Assembly (NCBI GenBank): GCA_964425135.1
Contig: CAYRKW010000033.1
Coordinates: forward strand, 1-36,300
Length of the DNA stretch: 36,300 nucleotides
Origin: CAYLLD01 sp964425135
GTDB taxonomy: Bacteria; Pseudomonadota; Alphaproteobacteria; Rhodobacterales; Rhodobacteraceae
Direction: 5' to 3'
This document shows, in pieces, positions 8,680 through 16,843 of the stretch. The stretch's first letter is position 1. Each line of letters opens with the position of its first letter. The translations under genes were made by a program, and so were the position numbers. Under the pieces are notes generated by a model. It ran no database searches. It saw only the letters and a program-made list of their open reading frames with translations, and had not been told where the DNA came from.

Positions 8680-9587
8680 GCGGTGCGCAACCCCTCTTTG
8701 GCTTCATCAAGTATGGCTTTGGCCTCAGAGTTTTGCATTTTCGAGATGTCGTCCTGATACTTGAGGATCGCGCCCAGCGTGTCGGAGATCACTGCGGGTG
8801 AAAGCTCGACCGCATCAAGGGCAACCAGGCATTTGGCCCAGTCAATGGTTTCGGCAACGCCCGGCTTTTTGAACAAATCCTCGTCGCGCAGGCGTTGGAC
8901 GAAGGCGACAACCTCGCTGCTGAGGGTATCGGTCGCTTCGGGGGCTTTGGCGCGCAGGATTTCCATCTCGCGGTCAAAATTCGGGTAGTCCACCCAGTGA
9001 TAGAGGCAGCGGCGTTTGAGCGCGTCATGGACCTCGCGGGTGCGGTTGGAGGTGAGGATAACGATGGGTGGCTCGGGCGCTTTGATGGTGCCCAGTTCAG
9101 GGATGGTCACCTGAAAGTCGCTGAGCGCTTCGAGAAGGAAGGCCTCGAAGGGCTCATCTGTGCGATCCAATTCGTCGATCAACAGGATCGGTGCGCCGCC
9201 TTCTTGAGGGCTCATCGCCTCCAGGAGCGGGCGGCGGATCAGGTAATCATCGGAGAAGAGGTCGTTGCGCAGGGTGTCCTTGTCGCTGGCACCACTGGCT
9301 TCGGCGGCGCGGATTGCGACCATCTGGGCGGGGAAGTTCCACTCATAAACCGCCGATGCGGCGTCGAGACCTTCGTAGCACTGCAATCGAATGAGTTTGC
9401 GCCCAAGCATTGCGGCGAGCGCCTTGGCGATCTCTGTTTTGCCCACACCCGCTTCGCCTTCGAGAAAGAGAGGGCGGCCAAGGGTGAGCGACAGGAACGT
9501 CACAGTGGCCAATTCGCGCCCGCAGACATAGCCGACGTCGCCCAGCCGTTTTTGGGTTTCGTCGATGGAGGTGGGCAGGTTTCTCAT
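8676..9587 (-). CDS. MoxR-family AAA+ ATPase, CoxD-like
   Basis: 303 residues. Walker A (GEAGVGKT, 44-51), Walker B (ILLIDE, 134-139), a sensor-1 LTSNRTRE and a C-terminal lid are all visible, so it should be an active ATPase. MoxR proteins act as chaperones with VWA partners; here the partner is the CoxE-like protein encoded directly downstream with a four-base overlap. First gene of the maturation cassette. About 170 bases separate it from mgtE, and an inverted repeat lies 17-39 bases ahead of the start codon. Confidence 0.92.
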   Translation of the reverse strand: MRNLPTSIDETQKRLGDVGYVCGRELATVTFLSLTLGRPLFLEGEAGVGKTEIAKALAAMLGRKLIRLQCYEGLDAASAVYEWNFPAQMVAIRAAEASGASDKDTLRNDLFSDDYLIRRPLLEAMSPQEGGAPILLIDELDRTDEPFEAFLLEALSDFQVTIPELGTIKAPEPPIVILTSNRTREVHDALKRRCLYHWVDYPNFDREMEILRAKAPEATDTLSSEVVAFVQRLRDEDLFKKPGVAETIDWAKCLVALDAVELSPAVISDTLGAILKYQDDISKMQNSEAKAILDEAKEGLRTA

Positions 9588-9603
9588 GTGTGGACGCCTT
9601 TAA

Positions 9604-9626
9604 CGTTAGATCAATGATACCTAACG
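9604..9626. promoter_or_regulatory. Inverted repeat ahead of the MoxR/VWA/XdhC/MocA cassette
   Basis: CGTTAG (9604-9609) and CTAACG (9621-9626) are exact reverse complements separated by 11 bases. The spacer holds its own small palindrome, ATCA-A-TGAT, so the whole element is nearly symmetric apart from a two-base AC insertion. It sits just upstream of the MoxR start codon (9587) on the minus strand, a plausible operator position. No regulator gene for it is in view and no clear -35/-10 pair was found. Confidence 0.4.
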
Positions 9627-9758
9627 CGAGGGGCATAAGATGCAAGTCCGACCAACGGGTGATAGGCAGCGTAAGGTGTACCGCGGTTTTCGGCTTTTGG
9701 TCAGCCGTTGTTGAAAAACGGATCGCCCGCGTCTTTCAATTCTCACGCATTGACTTGA

Positions 9759-11144
9759 TCAGAGCAGCAGGAGGGCAGCGAGACCAAGGAAGGCAAAAAA
9801 GCCGACGATATCGGTGACGGTGGTGACAAAGGCGCCGGAGGCGAGCGCGGGGTCTACGCCGAGGCGGTCGAGCCAAAGCGGGATGAGGATGCCTGCAAGC
9901 CCCGCGACAACCATGTTGATGACCATGGCGACGGCCAGAACGATGCCAAGCAGGGGGCTGCCAAACCAGAAGTAACCGATGATGCCGATGATGATCGCAA
10001 ATGCGGCACCATTCATCAGGCCCACCAGTGTTTCGCGTCCAACGATGCGCCATGCGTTTGCAGCGGTCAGATCACGGGTCGCTATGGCGCGCACGGCGAC
10101 CGTGAGCGATTGGGTGCCGCCATTTCCGCCCATTGACGCGACGATGGGCATGAGGATGGCGAGGGCGACGATGGTGTTGATCGTCTCGGAAAAGAGCGAG
10201 ATGACGATGGATGCGATTACGGCTGTAATGAGGTTGACCAAGAGCCAAGGGAAGCGTTGGCGGGCGGTTTCAAGGACACTGTCGGAGAGTTCCTCTTCCT
10301 TACCGACGCCCGCAAGTTGCATCATGTCTTCGCGGCTTTCCTCTTCCATCGCTTCGACCGCATCGTCGATGGTGATGGTGCCGACGAGGCGACCGACGTC
10401 ATCGACGACCGGGGCGGAGACGAGGTGGTATTGGGCAAAGGCGTATCCAACATCTTCGCGCGATTGCGTGGCAGGGATGGTGCGAAAATCCTCTTCCATG
10501 AGGGTTGAAATCCGGGTCTCGCGGGTGTTGGCCATCAGTTTGGACAGTGGGACCATGCCCACGGGGATCATGCGTGGATCGGCAATGATGATATCGTAGA
10601 ACTCATCGGGCAAATTTTCGGTTTGTCGCATGAAATCAATGGTATCGCCCACGGTCCAATGGGGCGGGGCCATGACCAGCTCGCGCTGCATCATCCGGCC
10701 TGCGCTGTCTTCGGGGAATTGCAGAGAGGACAGAACGGCGGCGCGGTCGGCCTCATCGAGCGCGTCCAGAATTTTCTCTTGTTCGGGCGCATCGAGATCT
10801 TCGACGACGTAGACAATTTCGTCGGTTTCCATCTCCTTGACCGCATCGCCCAGAACGGGTGTCGGGATCATTTCAATCAGATCGTCGCGGACGCCATGAT
10901 CCACTTCGATCAGGACCTCGGGATCAAATTTGTCGCCCCAAAGCGCGATCAGGTTTTCACGTTCCTTATCGCTGATCTGTTCGAGCAAATCGGCGATATC
11001 GGCAGGGTGGAGCGGTTCGAGAAGATCGATTAGCCGCGATTGCGCGTTCTGGGAGACGGCTGAAAGCACCGCATCGACGGCCACATTGTCGAGCGCATAG
11101 GCATCATCCGTTTCGTGCGGCTCAATGGGGGCTGGCTCGGACAT
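9759..11144 (-). CDS. mgtE: Magnesium channel/transporter MgtE
   Basis: 461 residues with the full MgtE order: cytoplasmic N-domain (about 30-130, repeats such as LHPADIADLLEQ), two CBS domains (about 135-255, e.g. VDDVGRLVGTITIDDA) and a C-terminal membrane domain of about five helices containing PIVASMGGNGGTQSLT. MgtE is an inner-membrane, Mg2+-gated Mg2+ channel. The frame is open to 11204, but AGGAG six bases before the ATG at 11144 and the family length favour this start. The upstream 140 bases show no recognisable Mg2+ riboswitch. Confidence 0.95.
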   Translation of the reverse strand: MSEPAPIEPHETDDAYALDNVAVDAVLSAVSQNAQSRLIDLLEPLHPADIADLLEQISDKERENLIALWGDKFDPEVLIEVDHGVRDDLIEMIPTPVLGDAVKEMETDEIVYVVEDLDAPEQEKILDALDEADRAAVLSSLQFPEDSAGRMMQRELVMAPPHWTVGDTIDFMRQTENLPDEFYDIIIADPRMIPVGMVPLSKLMANTRETRISTLMEEDFRTIPATQSREDVGYAFAQYHLVSAPVVDDVGRLVGTITIDDAVEAMEEESREDMMQLAGVGKEEELSDSVLETARQRFPWLLVNLITAVIASIVISLFSETINTIVALAILMPIVASMGGNGGTQSLTVAVRAIATRDLTAANAWRIVGRETLVGLMNGAAFAIIIGIIGYFWFGSPLLGIVLAVAMVINMVVAGLAGILIPLWLDRLGVDPALASGAFVTTVTDIVGFFAFLGLAALLLL

Positions 11145-11286
11145 TGCGCTCTCCTGATGGGATGTGAGGACGATAGGACGCGCTTGCGCCAAGGGAAAGG
11201 GCAATGTGAGTTGGGTTTGCGTTAGGTGGGCGCGATGAGCGGGGGTGTTTTACGTCTCAATGTAATATGTTTGTCTGCAAAAAGCG

Positions 11287-12627
11287 TTAGCTCATCAGGT
11301 TTCTTGTCAGCGCGTTCGCTTGTGCTGCAAGTGCCACGCCGTCGGTGTTGGTCAGATCACCGTCGCGCACAATCGCCTGTCCTTCGACAAAGACGTGTTG
11401 CGCGGATTGGGGGCTACAGAGCACCAATGCGGCGAGGGGGTCCCATGCGCCTGCGTTGGGCAAGGAGCGGGTGTCCCAAAGGGCGAGATCGGCGCGTTTT
11501 CCAACTTCAAGACTGCCCAGATCATCACGCCCGAGAACCTGCGCGCCGCCGCGCGTGGCGATCCACAGGGCTTCGCGGGCGCTCATCGCATCTGCGCCAT
11601 TGGCAACCCGTTGCAGGAGCATGGCCTGGCGCGCTTCGGCGATCAGATTGCCGGCATCCGAGGACGCAGAGCCATCGACGCCGAGGCCAACTTTTATGCC
11701 TGCATCGCGCATCTGGCGCACGGGAGCGATACCGGAGCCGAGGCGGCAATTGGAGCAGGGGCAATGGGCGATTCCGGTTTTACTGCGCGCAAAAAGATCG
11801 ATCTCACCCGCATCGAGTTTGACGCAATGGGCGTGCCAGACGTCCGCGCCTGTCCAGCCAAGCTCTTCGGCGTATTGCCCGGGCCGCATGCCGAATTTTT
11901 CCAGGGAATAGGCGATGTCTTCGTCGTTTTCCGCGAGATGCGTATGCAGCATGACGCCTTTTTCGCGGGCAAGGATTGCCGCGTCGCGCATCAGTTCGCG
12001 GGAGACGGAAAACGGTGAGCAGGGCGCAATGCCTATTTGGACCATTGCGCCGGGTGCGCGCTGGTGAAAGCGGTCAACGACGTCGACGCAATCGCGCAGG
12101 ATAGCATTTTCATTCTCAACGAGCGTATCGGGCGGCAGGCCACCTTTGCTTTGCCCGATGCTCATGGAGCCACGCGTTGCGTGTAGGCGGATGCCGATTT
12201 GCGCTGCGCCGTCAATGCTGTCCGACAGGTGTGATCCGTTGGGGAAGAGATACATGTGGTCCGACGACAGAGTGCACCCCGATAGGGCCAATTCGCCGAG
12301 ACCGAGCGCTGCGGCAACGCGCATCTCTTCGGGGCCGAATCTCTCCCAAATCGGATAGAGGGTTTGCAGCCATCCAAAGAGGAGCGCGTCTTGCCCTGCG
12401 TGAACGGCGCGGGTCAGGGATTGGAAGAGATGGTGATGGGTGTTGATCAGACCGGGGGTGAGCAACAGGTGATCGGCGTTGATAATCTCGTCTGCGACAG
12501 GCGGGCAATCGTCACCAATCGCTGCAATCACACCGTCTTTGGCATAGAGCGATGTCTGCGCGTGTTCGGTTTGCGCGTCGTCCATCGTCGCAAGGCACAA
12601 CGCGTTTTTAATTAGCAGATCGGCCAT
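11287..12627 (-). CDS. 8-oxoguanine deaminase-type amidohydrolase
   Basis: 446 residues of the TRZ/ATZ amidohydrolase family, most like 8-oxoguanine deaminase (8-oxoguanine to urate and ammonia); the older name in this family is hydroxyatrazine ethylaminohydrolase. Metal and catalytic residues are present: His64 and His66 (NTHHHLFQ), His230 and Glu233 (HTHLAEN), His265/267 (WHAHC) and Asp318 (GVDGS). It is cytoplasmic. Its start lies nine bases after the stop of the upstream SPOR lipoprotein gene, so it may share that transcript. Exact substrate is by family resemblance; guanine- or triazine-type substrates are the alternatives. Confidence 0.85.
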   Translation of the reverse strand: MADLLIKNALCLATMDDAQTEHAQTSLYAKDGVIAAIGDDCPPVADEIINADHLLLTPGLINTHHHLFQSLTRAVHAGQDALLFGWLQTLYPIWERFGPEEMRVAAALGLGELALSGCTLSSDHMYLFPNGSHLSDSIDGAAQIGIRLHATRGSMSIGQSKGGLPPDTLVENENAILRDCVDVVDRFHQRAPGAMVQIGIAPCSPFSVSRELMRDAAILAREKGVMLHTHLAENDEDIAYSLEKFGMRPGQYAEELGWTGADVWHAHCVKLDAGEIDLFARSKTGIAHCPCSNCRLGSGIAPVRQMRDAGIKVGLGVDGSASSDAGNLIAEARQAMLLQRVANGADAMSAREALWIATRGGAQVLGRDDLGSLEVGKRADLALWDTRSLPNAGAWDPLAALVLCSPQSAQHVFVEGQAIVRDGDLTNTDGVALAAQANALTRNLMS

Positions 12628-12636
12628 TTGCGGCGG

Positions 12637-13317
12637 TCACAGGACCAACAGATAGGCGTCTGGAAAGCCGTTGTTGCGGAGCGTTTTGAGCGCTTCGAGC
12701 CTTGCTTCCTTGCTCTCAAACGGGCCGACGATCACCTTTTGGAACTCCGTGTCGGCAATTTGTTCGCGTGATTTGAAGGGCAGTTCGAGGTTGCGGATGC
12801 GTTGTTCGGCCAGTTTTGCATTGGTGCTCGACCGGAATGTGGCTGCCTGTATGTAGAGACCCTGTGCGACGGCCTCTTCGCTCGCGAGGGGCGCAGCGTT
12901 AGCTTCGGTTTCTTCAAGTGCCGCGATGGAAATATCCGTTGGCTTTGGTACCTCCGGCGCGGGGTTTTCTATCTCAGCCGTGGCGGTTTGTGTATTTTCT
13001 GCAGCACTTTCAATCTCCAACTCTGCGGCTTCGGCCTCATGCGGATCAGAGGGAACAGGCGGCGGAAGGGGCGCGCTGCGAACGCTGCTACCTGTGTCGC
13101 AATCTGAGCGAAAGCCCTGAAGTTTCTCCCAAATGAACCCTTTGTCGGTGCCGACAACATACCAGCGGCAGCCTTCCAGATCGACAAGCTCCTGGCGAAT
13201 GTCGGTGGGCGATGGCGCGCCGGGCGGGCCGCTTTGGGGCGCAGAAAGGTTCGACGGCGTGCCGCAGGCGGTCAGCAGAACGCTGGCGCAGGCAATGGGA
13301 AGGGCATGTCGGATCAT
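12637..13317 (-). CDS. SPOR-domain lipoprotein (second of a tandem pair)
   Basis: 226 residues. A lipoprotein signal peptide ends in LLTAC. A short two-Cys module follows (GCRWYVVGTDKGFIW, then a second Cys about 15 residues later), then an acidic Pro/Glu/Ala-rich linker, then a C-terminal SPOR-like domain (YIQAATFRS, KVIVGPFES, FPDAYLLVL). SPOR domains bind denuded peptidoglycan glycan strands, often at the division site. I start at 13317 because GAGG lies ahead and the signal peptide then begins correctly. An ATG at 13338, directly after the upstream stop codon, would add seven residues. It lies just downstream of a related lipoprotein gene. Confidence 0.75.
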   Translation of the reverse strand: MIRHALPIACASVLLTACGTPSNLSAPQSGPPGAPSPTDIRQELVDLEGCRWYVVGTDKGFIWEKLQGFRSDCDTGSSVRSAPLPPPVPSDPHEAEAAELEIESAAENTQTATAEIENPAPEVPKPTDISIAALEETEANAAPLASEEAVAQGLYIQAATFRSSTNAKLAEQRIRNLELPFKSREQIADTEFQKVIVGPFESKEARLEALKTLRNNGFPDAYLLVL

Positions 13318-13338
13318 GGTGCCTCGCATATCTGTCAT

Positions 13339-13944
13339 CTATTTGTCTTGATAAGCAAACGCGTCAGGAAAGCCCAATTCAGTTGCCATTTGCAACGCAT
13401 CATCAAGGGCAGATTGAACGGTGAAGGGACCGAGGATCACCGACGGCCCCTTATCTACAAGATCGCCGACGACCGGATATCCGAGACTGGCGAATTGGAT
13501 GCGGATGCTCATGGCGCGCGATACGTCGGAAAAGAGGCCAATCTGCACAAAGGTCTCGGGGATCGCAACCGGCGCGACGGTTTCGGTTTTCAGGCCGGTT
13601 TCAGGGTCGGTGAAAACCTGAGAGACGAAAGGCGCATCGCTGGTGCTCACAGTCGCGGGGTCGATATCCTGACCGGCGCGTGTGGGGTCGCAAATGGGTT
13701 TGCGCTGCGCAGTGACTTGCGGCACCCAGGATATGTCGCCCGCGGTTCCGGTCTTGATAAAAACGCAGCCTTTGGTATCGACCCAATACTCCCCGACATA
13801 TCCCGGAGGCGGCAGATTGGCAGGTCCGGTCAGATCAGAGCCGCCCATGCCGAGCAGGGAGAACAACGTCAGATTCTGGCGCTCGGGCATAGAGCAGGCG
13901 CCCAGAACGCTCAGGGTTGCAAGTGTCAAAATGGGTTTTTTCAT
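13339..13944 (-). CDS. SPOR-like lipoprotein (first of a tandem pair)
   Basis: 201 residues with a lipobox LGAC after a short signal peptide. The central part contains WVDTKGCVFIKTG and a second Cys (PICDPT), mirroring the two-Cys module of the downstream protein. The C-terminus (TFVQIGLFSDVSRA, SVILGPFTV, FPDAFAYQDK) is SPOR-like. GGGAGGAA eight bases before the ATG supports the start. The stop touches the next gene, so the two are likely co-translated. Cell-envelope or peptidoglycan binding is inferred from the SPOR resemblance; nothing indicates an enzyme. Confidence 0.72.
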   Translation of the reverse strand: MKKPILTLATLSVLGACSMPERQNLTLFSLLGMGGSDLTGPANLPPPGYVGEYWVDTKGCVFIKTGTAGDISWVPQVTAQRKPICDPTRAGQDIDPATVSTSDAPFVSQVFTDPETGLKTETVAPVAIPETFVQIGLFSDVSRAMSIRIQFASLGYPVVGDLVDKGPSVILGPFTVQSALDDALQMATELGFPDAFAYQDK

Positions 13945-14025
13945 ATGTCTTTCCTCCCGCCGATATGAACAAACAGTGTCAAACTCCGCGCGTGAAGAGA
14001 AGGCAATATCGCGCGCTGAGCCTGA

Positions 14026-14658
14026 TTATTTTGTGCCATACATCCGGTCGCCCGCATCGCCCAGACCGGGCAGGATGTAGCCAATATCGTTGAGCTGATC
14101 GTCGATGGCTGCCGTGACGATGGGCACATCCGGGTGGGCGGCCTGCATGGCTTTGATGCCTTCGGGGGCGGCGAGAAGGCAGAGGAAATGGATGTTTGTC
14201 GCGCCCGCCTCTTTGAGCAGATCAATCGCTTTGATCGAGGAATTGCCGGTGGCGAGCATCGGATCAACCGCGATCACTTTACGCTGGTCAAGATCGGCGG
14301 GAACTTTAAAATAATATTGAACCGGTTGGAGCGTGTCGTGATCGCGATAGAGACCGACAAATCCGACGCGGGCGGAGGGGATCAGCTCCAGCACGCCGTC
14401 CAGCAGCCCATTTCCGGCGCGCAGGATCGAGACGAGCGCGAGTTTCTTACCCTCAAGGACCGGCGCGTCCATCGTCTGCATCGGGGTTTCGATGCGGCGA
14501 GTGGTCATTGCCAGATCGCGGGTGACTTCATAGGCGAGCAGGTGAGATATCTCCCGCAAAAGCTGGCGAAAGACGGCAGTGGGCGTGTCTTTGTCGCGCA
14601 TGAGGCTGAGTTTGTGTTGCACCAACGGGTGTTCGACGACGGTGACGTGCGCGCTCAT
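14026..14658 (-). CDS. upp: Uracil phosphoribosyltransferase
   Basis: 210 residues, the usual length. Upp makes UMP from uracil and PRPP in pyrimidine salvage. The PRPP-binding loop DPMLATG lies at 132-138, with SILRAGNGL before it and the uracil-binding C-terminal GDAGDRMYG. The frame is open to 14700, but the family start and AAGGAAG seven bases ahead put the ATG at 14658, where it overlaps the adenosine deaminase stop (ATGA). Last gene of the cdd-deoC-deoA-deoB-add-upp run, using the uracil produced by the upstream enzymes. Confidence 0.95.
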   Translation of the reverse strand: MSAHVTVVEHPLVQHKLSLMRDKDTPTAVFRQLLREISHLLAYEVTRDLAMTTRRIETPMQTMDAPVLEGKKLALVSILRAGNGLLDGVLELIPSARVGFVGLYRDHDTLQPVQYYFKVPADLDQRKVIAVDPMLATGNSSIKAIDLLKEAGATNIHFLCLLAAPEGIKAMQAAHPDVPIVTAAIDDQLNDIGYILPGLGDAGDRMYGTK

Positions 14659-15638
14659 TGCAAGGCTTCCTTTATCCGCTCTTTGGTTGCTTCGTCGCAA
14701 AAAGCTGCGTCAATGGCCACCAGATTTTGCGCTTTGAGCGTTTCTTCGTCCCAACCCAGGTGATGCGAGAGGTTTTCGTATTCGTCATTGAGCGAGGTGT
14801 GAAAATAGGGCGGATCGTCGGTGGAGACGGTGACTTTGACGCCTTCTGCGCGCAGTTTTTCGATGGGATGTTCGTGCCAGGACGGGAAGACCGCAAGGGA
14901 GATGTTGGAGCCGGGGTTCACCTCCAACACGATTTCGTCTCGTACGAGGCGTTCGACCACGCGCATGTCTTCGATGGCGCGCACGCCGTGGCCGATGCGT
15001 TTGACGTCGAGCGCATCGAGAGTGGCGGAGACCCTATCGGCGCCGCAAATCTCCCCTGCGTGGCAGGTGAGGGAAAGGCCAGCTTCGGCTGCGATCTGAA
15101 ATGGTATTGCGAAGTCGGCGGGCATGAGGTGGCGTTCCTCACCGCCCATGCCGAAGCCTGTGATGCGCGCACCGCCGGTTTTGACGATAATCTCGGCGGC
15201 TTTGCGCGCTTTTTCGGGGCCAAGATGGCGGATGCAGGTGGGAATGAAGCGGGTGGTGATGCCCGCATCCCTTTCCATCTCTGCCGCACCTTCGTCCATC
15301 GCGGCCAGATGCTCGGCCCATGCGATGATCGAGCCGTCGCCGCAAAGATCGGGGGCGAGGAAATGCTCGGTGTAGACAACGCCTTGCTCGGCTTGGGCGG
15401 TCAGGACCGCTTTCATCAGGCGGTAGAATTCTTCGGGGCCACGCAAGACTGACGAGGCAGCTTCGTAGACTTTGAGAAATTCAGCGAAATCGGCCCATTT
15501 GTAGCTACCGTTGCCATCGAAAATGCCGCTGAGATTGACCTTTTGCTCTGAGGCGAGCTGTCGGATAAATTCAGGCGGGGCGGCGCCTTCGAGATGCAGG
15601 TGCAGCTCGACTTTGGGCATGGTGCGAAAATCACTCAT
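14655..15638 (-). CDS. add: Adenosine deaminase
   Basis: 327 residues of the adenosine/AMP deaminase family: adenosine or deoxyadenosine to inosine or deoxyinosine. Zinc and catalytic residues are in place: His13 and His15 (ELHLHLEG), His193 and Glu196 (CHAGE), His217 (IGHG) and Asp274 (STDDP). The frame continues upstream to 15797, but that stretch is Arg/Pro-rich shadow of deoB. The ATG at 15638 overlaps the deoB stop by four bases and begins the family's N-terminus. An adenine or aminodeoxyfutalosine deaminase role is possible in this superfamily, but the operon favours adenosine. Confidence 0.88.
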   Translation of the reverse strand: MSDFRTMPKVELHLHLEGAAPPEFIRQLASEQKVNLSGIFDGNGSYKWADFAEFLKVYEAASSVLRGPEEFYRLMKAVLTAQAEQGVVYTEHFLAPDLCGDGSIIAWAEHLAAMDEGAAEMERDAGITTRFIPTCIRHLGPEKARKAAEIIVKTGGARITGFGMGGEERHLMPADFAIPFQIAAEAGLSLTCHAGEICGADRVSATLDALDVKRIGHGVRAIEDMRVVERLVRDEIVLEVNPGSNISLAVFPSWHEHPIEKLRAEGVKVTVSTDDPPYFHTSLNDEYENLSHHLGWDEETLKAQNLVAIDAAFCDEATKERIKEALQ

Positions 15639-16843
15639 AAAAACGGTCTCCCGTGCGGTCCTTGGGGCAGGCCCAGATGTTTGGCGATACTGGCGGCGAC
15701 ATCTGTAAAGCCGCAAATCCCGATCTCGCGCGGTGCGATATTGGGGCCGCAGGCAAGGACGGGGACACGCTCGCGGGTGTGATCGGAGCCTTGCCATGTC
15801 GGGTCGTTGCCATGGTCGGCGGTTAGGATCAGGAGGTCATCTTTGCTGAGTTTGCCGATGATCTGCGGCAGGCGTTTGTCGAAGGCTTCGAGATTGCGGG
15901 CGTATCCGGCGACATCGCGCGGATGGCCGTAGAGCGTGTCGAAATCCACGAGATTGGAGAAGATCAGATCGCCGTCGCGCGCGCTGTCCATCCAGTCGAG
16001 CGTGAGGTCGATATGGTGATCGTCGGATGCGCCTTTGCGCCCTTCTGTGATGCCTGATCCGGAGAATATATCTTTGATCTTGCCAACCGCGAGCGTGCGC
16101 CCTCCTGCCGCTTCGACCCAATTGCACAAGGTTGGCTGAGGCGGCGTGATGGCCAGATCGCGGCGGTTTGCTGTGCGCTGAAAGCCGCTCTCAGCGTTGC
16201 CGATGAACGGGCGCGCGATGACGCGACCAACGCGCATGGGGTGCAGGATTTCGGCGCAGGTCTCGCACAGGCGATAGAGGCGGTCGAGGCCGAACGCGTC
16301 TTCATGGGCGGCGATTTGAAAGACGCTATCGACGGAGGTGTAGCAGATGGGCATGCCGCTTTCGACGCTCTGTGCGCCAAGGCGGTCGATAATGGCGATG
16401 CCGGGGGAGTGGCAATTTCCCAGGATGCCGGGAATGTCGGCTTTGGCTATGATTTGTGCAACAAGATCGTCTGGAAAGCTGGTGTCGCCTTTGGGGAAGT
16501 AGTGCCATTCCCATGGAACGGGCAGTCCTGCGAGTTCCCAGTGGCCAGACGGGGTGTCTTTGCCGATAGAAACTTCTGTGGCGGCGCCCCATGCGCCTTT
16601 GGACGTGGTTGCGGCGAGGCCGGGTGTGTCCATGTCGGAGCTCAGACGGATGGCCGCGCCAAGTCCGAGTGCGTCCATATTGGGGACATGAAGCGGCCCG
16701 CTGCGACCTTCATCGGCACGGCCAGCGGCGCATTCCGCGATTATGTGACCCAGCGTGTTTGCGCCTTCATCGCCGAAATCGGCGGCATCGGGTGCGCCGC
16801 CGCATCCGACACTGTCCAGCACGATGAGGATTGCGCGGCTCAT
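15635..16843 (-). CDS. deoB: Phosphopentomutase
   Basis: 402 residues, alkaline-phosphatase superfamily. DeoB interconverts (deoxy)ribose-1-phosphate and -5-phosphate with two Mn2+ ions. Metal motifs are visible at the N-terminus (VLDSVGCGGAPDA) and C-terminal region (TADHGNDP, GSDHTRE). The phosphorylated Thr lies in GKDTPSGHWE (Thr97). Start and stop each overlap neighbouring genes as ATGA. In this operon it links thymidine phosphorylase (deoA) to the aldolase (deoC). Confidence 0.96.
   Translation of the reverse strand: MSRAILIVLDSVGCGGAPDAADFGDEGANTLGHIIAECAAGRADEGRSGPLHVPNMDALGLGAAIRLSSDMDTPGLAATTSKGAWGAATEVSIGKDTPSGHWELAGLPVPWEWHYFPKGDTSFPDDLVAQIIAKADIPGILGNCHSPGIAIIDRLGAQSVESGMPICYTSVDSVFQIAAHEDAFGLDRLYRLCETCAEILHPMRVGRVIARPFIGNAESGFQRTANRRDLAITPPQPTLCNWVEAAGGRTLAVGKIKDIFSGSGITEGRKGASDDHHIDLTLDWMDSARDGDLIFSNLVDFDTLYGHPRDVAGYARNLEAFDKRLPQIIGKLSKDDLLILTADHGNDPTWQGSDHTRERVPVLACGPNIAPREIGICGFTDVAASIAKHLGLPQGPHGRPFL

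Noticed and set aside
11145..11286. Magnesium riboswitch ahead of mgtE
   Set aside because: I could not recognise a conserved aptamer in the 142-base spacer.
13945..14025. GCGCG-rich hairpin after upp as a terminator
   Set aside because: Short arms, a long loop and no T tract.
15639..15797. N-terminal extension of adenosine deaminase
   Set aside because: Arg/Pro-rich and inside deoB coding sequence; the family start is at 15638 with an ATGA overlap.
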